Origin: Enoplolaimus lenunculus
Taxonomy: Eukaryota; Nematoda; Enoplea; Enoplida; Thoracostomopsidae
DNA: 64,000 bases
Assembly (NCBI GenBank): GCA_030248215.1
Contig: JASANG010002474.1
Location: forward strand, 1-64,000
Direction of reading: 5' to 3'
Below the pieces are notes generated by a model. That model ran no database searches and had not been told where the DNA came from. It saw only the letters and a program-made list of their open reading frames with translations. Shown one piece after another: positions 31,307 to 43,800 of this stretch. The first letter of the stretch is position 1, and every line of letters begins with the position of its first letter. The position numbers and the translations under genes were made by a program.

Positions 31307-31744
31307 ACTGTAGGGGCTGATATTATTTGGCCTTTCCAGAGGGAACCACCCTTGTTTTATTCGGTTTACGGGCTATTATTTATTTTCATCCAGCCCATGC
31401 GCCACCCTTCCTTTACTGATATATATCCGGTATTGCAACTATCCATTGAATTAAGCGGTTTTTACCTTGCATTACAAGCTTGAGCGATAATGCAGGGTTA
31501 TACTTAGGAATGTACTTTCAAAACTTAAGTAAAGCTTTAAAGTTTCAAACTAAAGTTATTTGGTTCTGGAGTCATTTATGCGCTACAATTAGGGATAATT
31601 GACATTTATGGACTCTGATTAAGCTTTAGGGACTCTATCCGCTACGGACTCGTATTAGTGATACGGTCTTCTATTGATTGGGACTCAAAATGGGGACCCC
31701 CTCTTATTACCCACCCATCCCCTCTTATTCGGGTCAATACAGTA
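31307..31744 (-). mobile_element. MITE, TGTAGTGACCCGAATAAGAG family
   Basis: Inverse-orientation copy: begins CTGTAGGGGCTGATATTATT and ends CTTATTCGGGTCAATACAG. TA dinucleotides flank both ends. Confidence 0.8.
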
Positions 31745-31745
31745 C

Positions 31746-31822
31746 TGTAATTGTAGTGACTCGAACAAGACGATATACCAGGGCACAACTGGAGGTATGC
31801 TTCTGAGTCCACTACAGTGAAA
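31746..31822. mobile_element. Very short MITE remnant of the same family
   Basis: TGTAGTGACTCGAACAAGAC on the left and GAGTCCACTACAG on the right, only about 75 bp apart. It directly abuts the 31307-31744 copy. Confidence 0.5.
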
Positions 31823-31919
31823 GTTTTGGTATGTTTATAAAAAAAGTGCTCCTGGACGAGTTGGTTTGTTGGGACAGTTGCGGAAGCTTCAATTATAGAG
31901 ATTTCTCATAAATAGCAAT

Positions 31920-32100
31920 GGTTAATACGAAAATCCGTTTCCATTTTATTTCCGGTAAAAAATCTGTTCGTTTCCGTTATTGATATAACAGAAATTCTGT
32001 TATTTTTACGTCCAGAACTAGTTCAATATTCGTTTTCCGTTTCCGGTATTTTGATCACTATCTGTTCCCGTTTCCGTTTTATTTTAAAGGATTATTACAT
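31920..32100. mobile_element. hAT-like fragment, TTTCCGTTATTTTGATCACT family
   Basis: Contains CCGTTTCCGGTATTTTGATC and repeated CGTTTCCGTT motifs. Related pieces are at 51690-51735 and 60262-60560. Confidence 0.4.
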
Positions 32101-33405
32101 TTTATCACATAAAATTACTGGCGAGTGGTGTACGTCCGCCCGCTCTCCTTTGTATCTGTTACGGCCTGCTTTCTCACTAGACCGTAATAAAGTATAGGCT
32201 TAAATTTTAGATTATTTTTTGCTTGCACTACACTTAAACTTTGTTTTAGCCTTGTTTATTTTAGGCTGAGGACTCTTAAACTTAGCGATATTTTGGTTCT
32301 TACATTGTCAATATATTGGCTCAAATTTTGCGGACTCATAACGTCCCCTTATAATACGTTCACTTTTTGTGATACATATGGATTACAGCGAAAATAAAAA
32401 ATGTATAGAAACGGAATAACTCTAAGCCATAAATTTAGTACTTGACGGTATGCGAATTCGACGCAAATCTTTCACTGGGCTATTTTTCATATATAATTTA
32501 AAAATGCGAAGTTATTCTACCGATAAATATGAGGCTAAACTGAAGTTTTTTGAATTTCGACATGTTTTAAAAATCAAGATTTTTAATTATCACGGATTAA
32601 TCATGCAAATATTTTGACTCAGGGTGAAATACAGAATTCCTTCGCGTCAACTCAAGCTACATTTGTTGTGAAATAGTGTAAATTATTTCATATTGTTTGC
32701 ACAATAGCATTTCGGATATCCGGATACACCTTTCATGTCGGATATTTTTCATATCCGGATAGGTATTTGGTGCCCAGATGTATAATCTGCGTACTTACTG
32801 CATGCATGGTGCAATTGGAGGTGAAAATTACCGGATCCGGCGAATGCTGCCGCTGTCGGTTGGTAAACAGAACTAGCACTTCAACAAGTGCAAATAGGTT
32901 CATAAATCAGTCCTGCTTCCAAAACGATACTCTATACAACATTTACAACACAAGGAACACACAAGTATCAGATGTCTACAAAATAACGTGTAACCTGCCA
33001 AACTGCCACAAACATGTTTGAATTAGGTAAAAATGTTAACAGGATTTGGTGTTGTACCTAGTGTTAGGTATACATGAATGCATTATAAATCAAAATTGGA
33101 GTTTAAAGGTAAACATGTTACAGAGCGTGGAGGCAACAAAAATTGGCTCCAATTCAGCTCCTGTGGACACAGGCAGCGGAAACGCTTGCCATATACGCTT
33201 TTGAATTTTTCAGGCCTTAAAAACCGAAATTTAGGATGAGACAAAATATACCCATATCAGGGTATAACCAGGTGAAAAATACCGAAGCCGGAGATTAACG
33301 AAACTGGCGGGAGCCGGAAGTAAGGCGAAATTAGGTAGTCAAAATGACAGTTAATTAGTTTCAGCGAATATCTGCAATATGTTAAGTTGTTTGGTTTTAC
33401 GCTAA

Positions 33406-33868
33406 TGCGGGATTCACGTTATAACCTGGGCAGGCGGCACACGGTCTGTCCCATGTGGATTCGACGTCAACGTTAAAATTCGAGCACTCAATCGGGTGCA
33501 GAGACAACTCAAATGTCATATGACATTTACAGACACAGCTGCGCTTAAAATACCAAATACACGTCGGCAAATTCATTTCCGGCACAAAACCGCTTAACAG
33601 CTAGTGTTATAATTCAAATTCTGGTATGATATTCAACAGGCCAATTTGAGTATGTTACCTCAAGTATGCAGACATTTGAAATTATCTCCTGATTCGCTGA
33701 CATGTCGAATATCATATACTGAAGGACAAAACGTGATCTACACATGATAATAGCAGACAAATACGAATTTTTGAATATGATATAGTCTATTAGCAGACAA
33801 AATGTTACCCAATAGCCTATAGGGACAAAACGTGTCCAAAGCTGCTTGTTATAACATGGAATGTTTCG
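33406..33868. mobile_element. Degenerate copy of the TGCGG MITE with TAA target site
   Basis: Left end TGCGGGATTCACGTTATAAC follows TAA. The right end contains GGACAAAACGTGTCCAAAGC. The interior has GATTCGACGTCAACGTTAA and a CATATG palindrome, as in the 50636-51314 copy. Confidence 0.7.
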
Positions 33869-34575
33869 TGAAAATTGTGCCAAAAGTAAAACGAAAAGCA
33901 TTAAACACATAAATTTTGCAAAATTGTACAACTGAAAGTGCCGAAACCCCCGGTCAAAATTCAACCGGAGCCATACCACCGGTTGTACCCAGAAACTTAT
34001 GCACAGTGTAACGACTACAATGTCTGAGATGTAGTGCTGGTAATACGCCTCCTAACCGAGATTATCGCTCGGCATGCCCACTAGTCACAAATTTACTGTT
34101 AAAACTATATTTTGAGTTAATACTTACAAAACAATGTTTGCAATGACATTTTGTGAAATAGTAGACTTCCGACATATGATAGGATACACGGAATTTTTCT
34201 CAATCAAATGCCGGAGCCGGTATTTTTTACAACGCGCAAAAATTTTTTGTCAGCAAGTTGAATATTTAGCTAAATTATAAAGCTCACACATATAATTTAT
34301 ACACAAAATATAATTATTAAACAAATTTTGATTACTCACTTAGCAACACGTTTAAAAATCAAACTCAGTTCGTCATGTTCACTCAATTATGTTGTGCAGT
34401 TAGGAAATTGCATCTTATAAAATATGCGTATCGTTACTTCCTTGTATAAAATAAATTAGTTTAAAATAGTCAGGATGGAAACACCTGTGTTTTAATAACT
34501 GTTATCTGAAATACAAACCTTTCCAGCCGTCTTCATAGCTGCGGTTTGCAATTTGAAATTTGTATCTTTTCCACA

Positions 34576-34811
34576 GAGTACAACCGGAATTCTAATTGAA
34601 ATCTAATTCGACCTGCAAGTACCTATAATCGAAATTGTAATTTTTATCGTTGCTAATATGTATTATTCCAATTATGTGAAAAATATGCCTACATTTCAGT
34701 TAAGTTTCATATTAACAACAGGTGCTTTTAACCGTGAAAATAATTTTACAGCTCCGATTCCTGTATCTTTCCTGTTCCGATTGTGGTATAACGCAATTCT
34801 GCATTGAACCC
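34576..34811. mobile_element. hAT-like element, decayed
   Basis: Left AGAGTACAACCGGAATTCTA, right GTATAACGCAATTCTGCATT then GAACCCT. Same family as 41632-42511. Confidence 0.5.
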
Positions 34812-34895
34812 TACTTTATCTGAAATATGCCTCCCTGTAAATATCAACAGATATCAAGTAGTATAGAAAATAATGGTGTTTTCTGCTAACATCTA

Positions 34896-37800
34896 TCATT
34901 CATCTCGAGTACGTTCTTTCCAAATACTGGTTCTCCTTATACCAACGGTTGGACGGGCAATGGTCGAAAACATGTTTTCATTGATGCAAACGCCTTTCAA
35001 AGTGCGACTGAGAGAATGAATTCCGGTATCGTTCAGCGTTCCGAATATATTCAACTCTTTAAGATCATTCAAACGGCTGCAATATATTAGTATGTATATA
35101 TAACTTTAACAGTTGCAAAGATAAACAAAGCGATCAGTACTTTTAGGGACGTAACAAGTGTCGCTTAGTTATATTCCCAAGTCTAAGCAGTAAGTCTTCT
35201 TAAACCCAACAGCAACACTACCACTATTGCAGTTTCAACAGAAAACGAGACGAACCTAAAACTATATATGACAGACGAATTAACCAATCGAAACAGAACA
35301 TAAAATTTTCAGTATCTTACGAACAAGAATCAAGGGCAGTTCCACTAATACTTAGGTTTAAATATTTCATTTAGTTTACATATATTAATTACGCTGTGGG
35401 TAAAACATTTTTTTAACTTACGTATAGTCTGAAGGCTCAATGGAATAGCACCTGCTCAAGTGTAGCACTTTTAGATGTTTGAGCGACGTAATTGAGCTAA
35501 CACATGCAGACGTGATGTCGGTGCAATCACTTAGATCTAGTTCTATCAACTCATCGCAATTTCGGCACAAAATTTCGACGTCTGAAACAAAGTTATTATG
35601 AAACAAACCTAAACTGAGTGTACTCCATTGCGTAACTTATAATGTTTATTTGTTTGTGCATTTCGCTCCGGATTTTACCAAGAATAGATATATTCATAAG
35701 TCATTAAAATGGCTGATGGGTGTACACACTTGTGGGTTACCAAGAACAAGTTTTTCTTACTCGACTGTGGATTAAAATAGTGTCCAAACGAAATTTAGGG
35801 TACTTTTTACTCCCCCCGATGCAACTTAAACGTGGGGGGGGGGAACTTTTCAGTTATTTTACAAGTGTACAATAGTCACAACCAGAACGTTTTAGAACAT
35901 TCTATAATAGAACGTCTTACTCTAGAGGAGTGTGGCGAAGGCACTCTTATTTTTCAATCACATTGGACGCCGTCCTACGCACTAAGCTGTTCTCCCACGA
36001 AAGCGCCAAAAATCTGCCTCAATTACGAATTCCTTAGCGTGGGGGGTTTACGGGCGGAGCCCTGAGAACTTTAAACTTTTTGCCGATGCCAATTTCTTAT
36101 TTTGAAAATATGCCGATGCCAATTCCAACTTTAGCACACCATGTTTAAAGAGCAGATAGGACAATACTATGTACACCATTATGTGCAGACTTAAACCCTA
36201 ACCACCATGAACGATTAAAATTTTACGAGAACGGTTGATTAACACAAAACTTAAGATATTATTAGAGTTTCGCTGATCAGACACACTGATGTACGCCACC
36301 GGAAAGTTGAAAAATACCGAAACCGGAAAACAAAACTTGTTACCAAAAAATTCATTTTAACGCTAATTTATCGCTTTTAATGGTGCAGAGGTATAGAATG
36401 CCTAAATCATGAAGCAAATGCAGTAGCTGGAAATGTACATTAAGTTATGGAGTAGCACACAAATTAAACACTTTAGCCATAAACGCACAGACAATTTCAT
36501 AAAAATAAGTCAGAATAATATGTTAATTTTTCCTAAATTTTCGAACGAGAAAAATTTTCAATACCGAAAATATCGGAAATTCCGGTGAAAAAATGTCGTA
36601 TTACCGGAACCGGATAGCAAAAAATACAGGATTTCCCTGCCTAAACCGGAATTACTGTTGCACCCTGGCGCCACGAAGTGAAATTGATATCGCTCCAACA
36701 CGTACATGATCGGCAATTTTTTGAAGTGCGATGCCAATACTCACGAAAAGTGCCGGTTATTACCGATGCCGATTAATCGGCACATCCCTAGTGAACACGA
36801 GAAGTGTGTATTTTGGGCCCAGCCCCTTGACCTTAGACCGGTTCCATCCCTGCCTTCATGGTTTAACAGAAATTTCTCAGTCATTTCCAAATAAACTAGT
36901 TATACATAAAAATTAACATTAGCCAAGTTTTATGTATGGGCAGTTTGCAATAGAACTCACACAACGTTACTGGAAAATCAAAAAGCAAGACAGAATTTGG
37001 CATAGGACCCGTATAAACAAAAATCTGTTTAAACCAATTCATTTACAAAAATATGCGCTATTTCTGACGTTGTATATATAAGCAGATCAATTTTTAATAT
37101 TACTACTCAGTCTAGCAAAAGCTGTGATAATTAATCAAACTTCAACATAAATAAGCCGCACATTGTTGTACAGGAAACAAACAAACACAAACATTACGTT
37201 CATTGACCATCGTTTCTTTGCGACATCCAGAAAAGTTCAGTCGTTGTAATCGCGGCGGAAGTGATTTGACCGTTTCTGAGACAGCTTGCCTGGATAAAGA
37301 ACACCATCCAATATTGAGCTCGACTAAGCTAAAAAAGGAAGGCAAAAGTAACTATGTGCTGTTAGGAAGGTGCAAACCGGAATTACAATTTACCGGAACC
37401 GGAATTTGAAAAAATTATCCGGGAACGGAAAATGAAAAACACGTGCCACCGAAAAATAAAATTCATTTTAAATTTTTTTGCAATATTATTGGTGAAATAA
37501 GGCAATCACTTTATCTGCTGTATTTTAGATTTTCATAATCCACGGAAGCGATATCTACCTTCGATGGTTATTTTCGGCGATTGTGAAGATTTGTATACTA
37601 TATCACTGAAATCTAATATCTTAATTTCCAGCGACAAAATTTTAATACCTGAATTTTTAATTCCGGTAAAAGTTTACCGGAACCGGAAGATCAAAAAATG
37701 TCGGAACCGGAACCGAGATTCCGATTGCACCCTGGCCGCTAGTACCACATTGATATAACTTAGAATACATTATGCTCGTTAAATTCACACAACCTTAAGG

Positions 37801-40800
37801 AACTAGTCTCATAACAACAATACTCATTCTGCCCAAAAAACTAATTTTCTTTCTGCACAAGCTTTTACAATCAGTGACTGTTCACAAAATTATAGGGTGC
37901 GGTTATGCTTTTGACTACAGACTTTCGACCAAACTTTACCGCCTTGTAGCCGATAATATCGTTCGCATTGCATAGCCGTCCAAGCCACGACACATTGTCA
38001 AATTGAGATGAGTAAGTTTCGAGTTTTGGGCGAGCGCACTAGCACACTCTGAGTCAACTTCGACGGTTTCAAGACTTAAACGCTCAAGCAAATTACATCG
38101 TTTTAGCAGCGTTGCAACTGTTTGCGTGCTTTTGACCACTGACATACTCATATCGAGATACCGCAAGGCGCATGGAGTCAGGAACCTGTGAAAAAGAAAC
38201 AGGTATATTTGCTACCAAGAGGTGATAATATTCTATGACAAGAGTATGCAACTGGGTACAGTCTGTGCAGAAAAGAATGTAACAGCGTGCGTTCCGTTTT
38301 TACATATCCAATTTTATTTGTGGGGGTCAAAATTGTTTAGCTGACAGAAATGAACGATAAATCCTCTTATATTCTAACGTACTTCATAGTTTGTTCAAAA
38401 TTTTTTTCCAGATAAGTGCAAAAACTGCCCACTGAAAGCATCGACGTCGCTAATGGAGTCATGGCGGGCGTTGTCCCGAGACTACGTGTACCCTCTCTCC
38501 TGAGCAGATTGAGCACTTGAAAAGCGCAGAAACAGTAATTTTACGTATGTATTAAGCTAGAATATCGGCGATATCCAGTTCAAAATTGTTTTCGTTTTGC
38601 CTAAAATTATGGTATAGTGGGATTTTCGGAAAAAGCGATTGGCATCTAGCTCAAGTCACTAGCGAGATTTCTTCGACTATCACAAATAAGGCGCCTTTCT
38701 GCAAAATTTCTAAATCCGCTACCGCATTCACTTTTAGAAGATGTTCTTAGTTATACCATACATAGCGCCAAAATGCAGCATTCACGTAACAAAACTTTTC
38801 TAGATCCTGCACAGATCTCTCTAAAACCCATGAAATTGCCGGAAACCATCTCGGTGAATAACTGCAAGGGTGCAAACCCCCTACGCTCGGCATATCATCA
38901 CCATAAAGAATAAAGATGGTTGACGAAATGTTTGATATCATCCAAAATTAGTCAATTAAAATTTTGCCTCCTCCAATATTGACTTGCTTCCCCATAGTTA
39001 GGATCTAGCTATGTGCGTGTCTGGCCAAAAGTGTGGTGAGGTTCGACAAAAATGCAACGCGCGCGGTGGTATACATTGTACGATGTTAGAATTCGTTGGA
39101 TACTCTTGTTTAAGGTATCTTGCGCTTTTGTTTCTACTAAACATAACAGTTTCGGTTAAAAAATGCTGCGTAGTTGCACAACTTTATACTTAGAAATTTT
39201 TATACTGGTACAACAACGACAAAATACTCCTTTCATAGGTACCGTTATATTTATTTTTTGTCTATTTTAACGTCTTGAGGCGCAGTCAGTATCTTTCGCA
39301 ACGTAAACGCCACCGTTAGTGGTAGAGTGACCGCGTGTAATGTCCGCCAGAACACATTATATGTCCGAAAAGAGCGAAAATTGACGCATTTGAATATATA
39401 AATGGATTTCAGAACTGAAGATTTGCCACGAGATTCAATGTAAAACTATACATGCAACTTGTTCGGTTCACTCACCAGGTTTCGTCGACAGTGGGGCCAA
39501 AGTTAGAGTGCTCAAAATTAAAACCTTGCTTTTACCGTACGAGTTAACACAAAAATACGTCTGGCTTCAACCTCGCTTTTCTTCCGAGGTTGCAGCAGTT
39601 GAGAGGCTGTGGCGTCAAAAAACCCAAGTGTCTTGGAATTTAATATATACTTACAAAAAATAAATGTGATTTGTTTAGCTCGCTTCCACTGCTTATTCCA
39701 CGCCAAAACTTAAATTTTTAAAAAATTCAAATTTTAAGGTCCCAAATGCCTCCACAGGAACTTGAAACCGATCACTCAGACAAAAAATGATTTTTTTCCA
39801 TTTTTTCATTTGTTTCCGGACAAAAAATGGAAAAAAAATATTTTGTCCGGTCATAAATTCTTCCGGAAAAAACAACCCTGTTTTATAGTATCAGCTACAT
39901 TCCCGGTTTAACATCTGGCGTATATCCGGAATCAGTATATAGTTCCGGTGTAAACCTACCGTATATTTTTGCGGTTGTAATTCCGATTATCATAAAACAA
40001 ATTCTTCGTGTAAAAATACTAGATATTTTTTCAGCGACTGCATTCCCGGACAAGTCAAGAAGCTTAATGAAGCGAAATTAAAAATGCAACTTAACAATAT
40101 ACTTATATATAGATCAGTACACACATACTTTTACACGCATAAAATGCTATATTCTAACAATGCACATTTGAGATGCTTGATGGTATATTTGGTTAACATC
40201 CTGCTCCGGTAAACAATTTATAATGCGATTACAATTCCGGTAAAAATAACATGCGGTGGATACCTGATATATTAGTAACAGAGTCATTTAACGAATAAAG
40301 TTGCGGAAGTGATTTTACAAAAAGAATTTAGCAGCTATTTTAAAATATAACTAAAATGACTGACCATGTTCTCGTAATACCTGAGCGCATCGATATGCTC
40401 AATGTCAATATCTGCTTGAAATTTTCGAGTGCCCAGCATCTAAACAATATATATTTATCAGTGTGCTAAACCTAACTAAATTCAATCAGAACAGGAATTT
40501 TAATCCGGAATCGGAAGTAGAGATTTTCATATCAAGACTACTTTAACATACTCACATTACGAGCCTTATGATAATGTGTTCACCATTACAAAATAATCGT
40601 TTCAGAATAATCTGTGCTGCTTATGTTTTACAGACTTCACGTGAACATATTGTTATCCATGTTACATATTATGAGGAAACACGAACATGGCGGACAGATG
40701 CCGACAAAACATAACAATAAAACCGCAAATAAAATAAACTTAAAAAATCATTATTTCGATTTGGAATTCTATTTGCACCCATATACCTTACCAGTTAAAT

Positions 40801-43800
40801 GCTTAATTTAAACTGGCCAAAACTTAGTACCTAAACCTTTAATTCCCGTAAAAATTTACCGGATCCGGAAGGTGAAAAATTTAAGGCGTATATTACATGA
40901 AGGTTATCATGCCCCATTCTGAAAAAAGTGTGACGGTCATCAACCTGGGTGCAAACCAACCAAAATTGGGGAGGAACTTGGTCGTGTGGCCCCAATCCCC
41001 AGGAACAGCAATAACGCGAAACCGTGAACACAAGGATGTACGTCGAAACTATATTAATTTGCCGCCGAATTTTATTCTTGTATGCAGTGGTAAAATATAC
41101 ACTATCAATACAGATGCGCGTTAAGCACTAAACGAGTAAAACACTAACTCCTTTCTAAGCTAAACCTTAAAGTCACAACTTATTAACCATTAACCTCAGT
41201 TTTGGCTAAACGCAAAATCTCGATCCCTTTGCACAGCAGTAAGTGTACAACTTCAATTGGTAGCTTTCTATTGCCCAAATCCATCCTTTTCCAGAGTGTT
41301 TCTTCGCAGCTGAAACACACAAATTCAATCGTATTGTATATACCGGAATTTAAAAGCATAGATAGCAGCAGGGTGAAACGAAGTTCCGATCTGATTGCAC
41401 ACCTAATCGAAATAGTAATCCTAATGATACGTACATTAGTTTTTGCCAGATATTCAACCGGAACCGGATATCCAGTCGCACCCCAGTCGTTTATATTTCT
41501 GTATCTGTGTTTGTAGGTGTGTTTTTGCTAAAAATAAAATGTTGCGGTAATTTTTGTGTTTAATATTATAAATTCTGAAAACTTGTGATGCTCGGTAACT
41601 GTCAAAATTGACCGAGACCGAACATCCCTGCCAGGGTGCAACCTAGGGATCGACCGGATCCGAGATCCGGGCCGGATCTCTGCAATTTTTAATATCCGGA
41701 TTTGGTAAAATAAACTACCTGATCTCCGGATCCGAAACTTGATATAGAAACAAAAACGTACCAAAATTGGTGTATGTATTTCAACTATGCGTACGTAATC
41801 TAATAAGCACTGTGTGAGCATTAATGTTTTGTTGGAATGTCAGGTTAATGACATCCACGTGGAGACCAGTGTTGTTGCGGAACAAGAACAAACATAACAA
41901 TTTTGAAGACTTCTTTTTTAGTTGCTATAAGTTTTGTTGACTAATTTTGCGAAACAATCAGTTGAACTTTTTGTATTTTATATACTTTAGGTATTGAAAA
42001 ATTATCCAGCTAGTAAGATCCGGATCCGGGCCGGATCTAAATTTTAAGATCCGGATCCGGATTCGGATCCGGTATATGCAAAATTTTGGATCCGATCGTT
42101 CCCTAGCGCAACCAAAATAAAAATTTACCAGAACCGGAATTTGAAAAAATTACCGGAAACGGACCCCGAAAATGAAAAATACGCGCCATGGAAAAATTCA
42201 TTTTAATTTTCTTTTTTGTAATATTATTGGTGAAATAATCTTTATTTGAAGATAGATATTCACTTTATCTGCTATATTTTAAATTTTCAGAATCCACGGA
42301 AGCGCAATCTACCTTCGACGGTTTATTTTCGGCGATTGTCAAAGTCTATGTACTATACGAATGAAATCTACTTAATTTTTATCGTCATTTTTTAATAAAA
42401 TATCTTAATTTCCAGTGACTAAAATTTAATACAGGAACTTTTTATTCCTGTAAAATTAACAGGAACCGTAAAGTCAAAAATTGCCGGAACCGGAATTCCG
42501 GTTGCACCCTGCTTCTAACCTGTATTATTTGTAATTATGTGACAAATATGCCTGCCAGCTAAGTTTCATAACAACCAGAGTGCGAAACAGGATACAAATA
42601 ATTCCGGAGCCGGAACCATAAAGATAAATACCCGGCCGAAGTCGGATATTATTTGCATATTTCAATAAAAAGTACACCTGAGTCACACACATTTAGTAAC
42701 GCTTCATATAATTTACTTTTTCAGCAAAGTTTTTCGTGTTATTTAGCTGCGTTTCCCTATCATGGTTAATTCTGCTATATCGAACAAAAATCACTGCGAT
42801 CTATTGCAATATTGGTATTGGTTTCTATTTTTAAATACTTAAAAAACATTCGGAGAATGATTGGAGCCGTTGCCGGATGTCGATTTTTTGCCGGAGCCGG
42901 ATATCCAGTGGCACCCTGAGCCGCTGCCGAATGTCGATTTTTGCCAGAGCCGGATATTCGGTCGCACCCTGACATATTATGCAAACCTGCACCTCTAGAA
43001 CCATATATACGTATCCTTGTTATTTCACAGACAACTGTTGGCTGGTAAAACAGGGTGACAACAAAAGTTCGGATTCAGCAAAAATTTGATTCGGATTCGG
43101 TTGCAATAAAGCCGCATGCAACAATTTTCTGCAATATGTTTTTCATTTTCAAGCAACAAAAATTTTAAATAACTTGTTGTATAAATCAAATCAAACTATT
43201 TGTTTCAGGTCACAAATCTCAGAACTGAGGTCGGACCCGGACACGAAATGAACTGAGGTCAGACACGGACACGAAATATATGAATATTTAGAAGTTATGC
43301 GGGTGGCACTGCATTGATATTCTGAAACAAATTATAGATATATAACTAATATTTTTAACAAGGAAGTTTCAGATTCGGATTCGTCAAATTAGCAAGGGAT
43401 TCGGATTCGGTCAAATCGTGGATTCGGTGCCACCCTGTGGCACAGGCACAAAACCAGTTTGCTGAACAATATTGAAACTGAATACGCTGTGTATTGTATA
43501 CGTGCTTCTAAGCTAAAAACGCTTTATTTATGTGCAACAGTTTGACAATGATCGGTTTGGTTTGAAGCATTCAGTTTGACTCCCACGAAGGTAACGTCCT
43601 ACTGTGCCGTAGTGACTAGACACTGATGTCTGATTCCTAGCTTATATCAATGTTCTGAGTGAATTAAATACTGCCTCGAAACAGACAGAAGATCTTGAGC
43701 CAACAATACTAGATAAAATGATCTGTTTTTGTCTCGGAATTTCAGTGCCTTAATCACAAAGCTTACCTAACTTCATGCCATCTCCTGTTAACCAGTGAGC

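Noticed and set aside
32767-33021. 84-aa plus-strand ORF rich in C, N and T
   Set aside because: Its start lies in a hAT-like end (GGTGCAATTGGAGGTG) and no splice signals or family were recognised.
38430-38520. Minus-strand frame ARHDSISDVDAFSGQFL considered as a SKP2 exon
   Set aside because: The SKP2 exons at 40381-40439 and 37940-38185 already join in phase and match the human protein without it.
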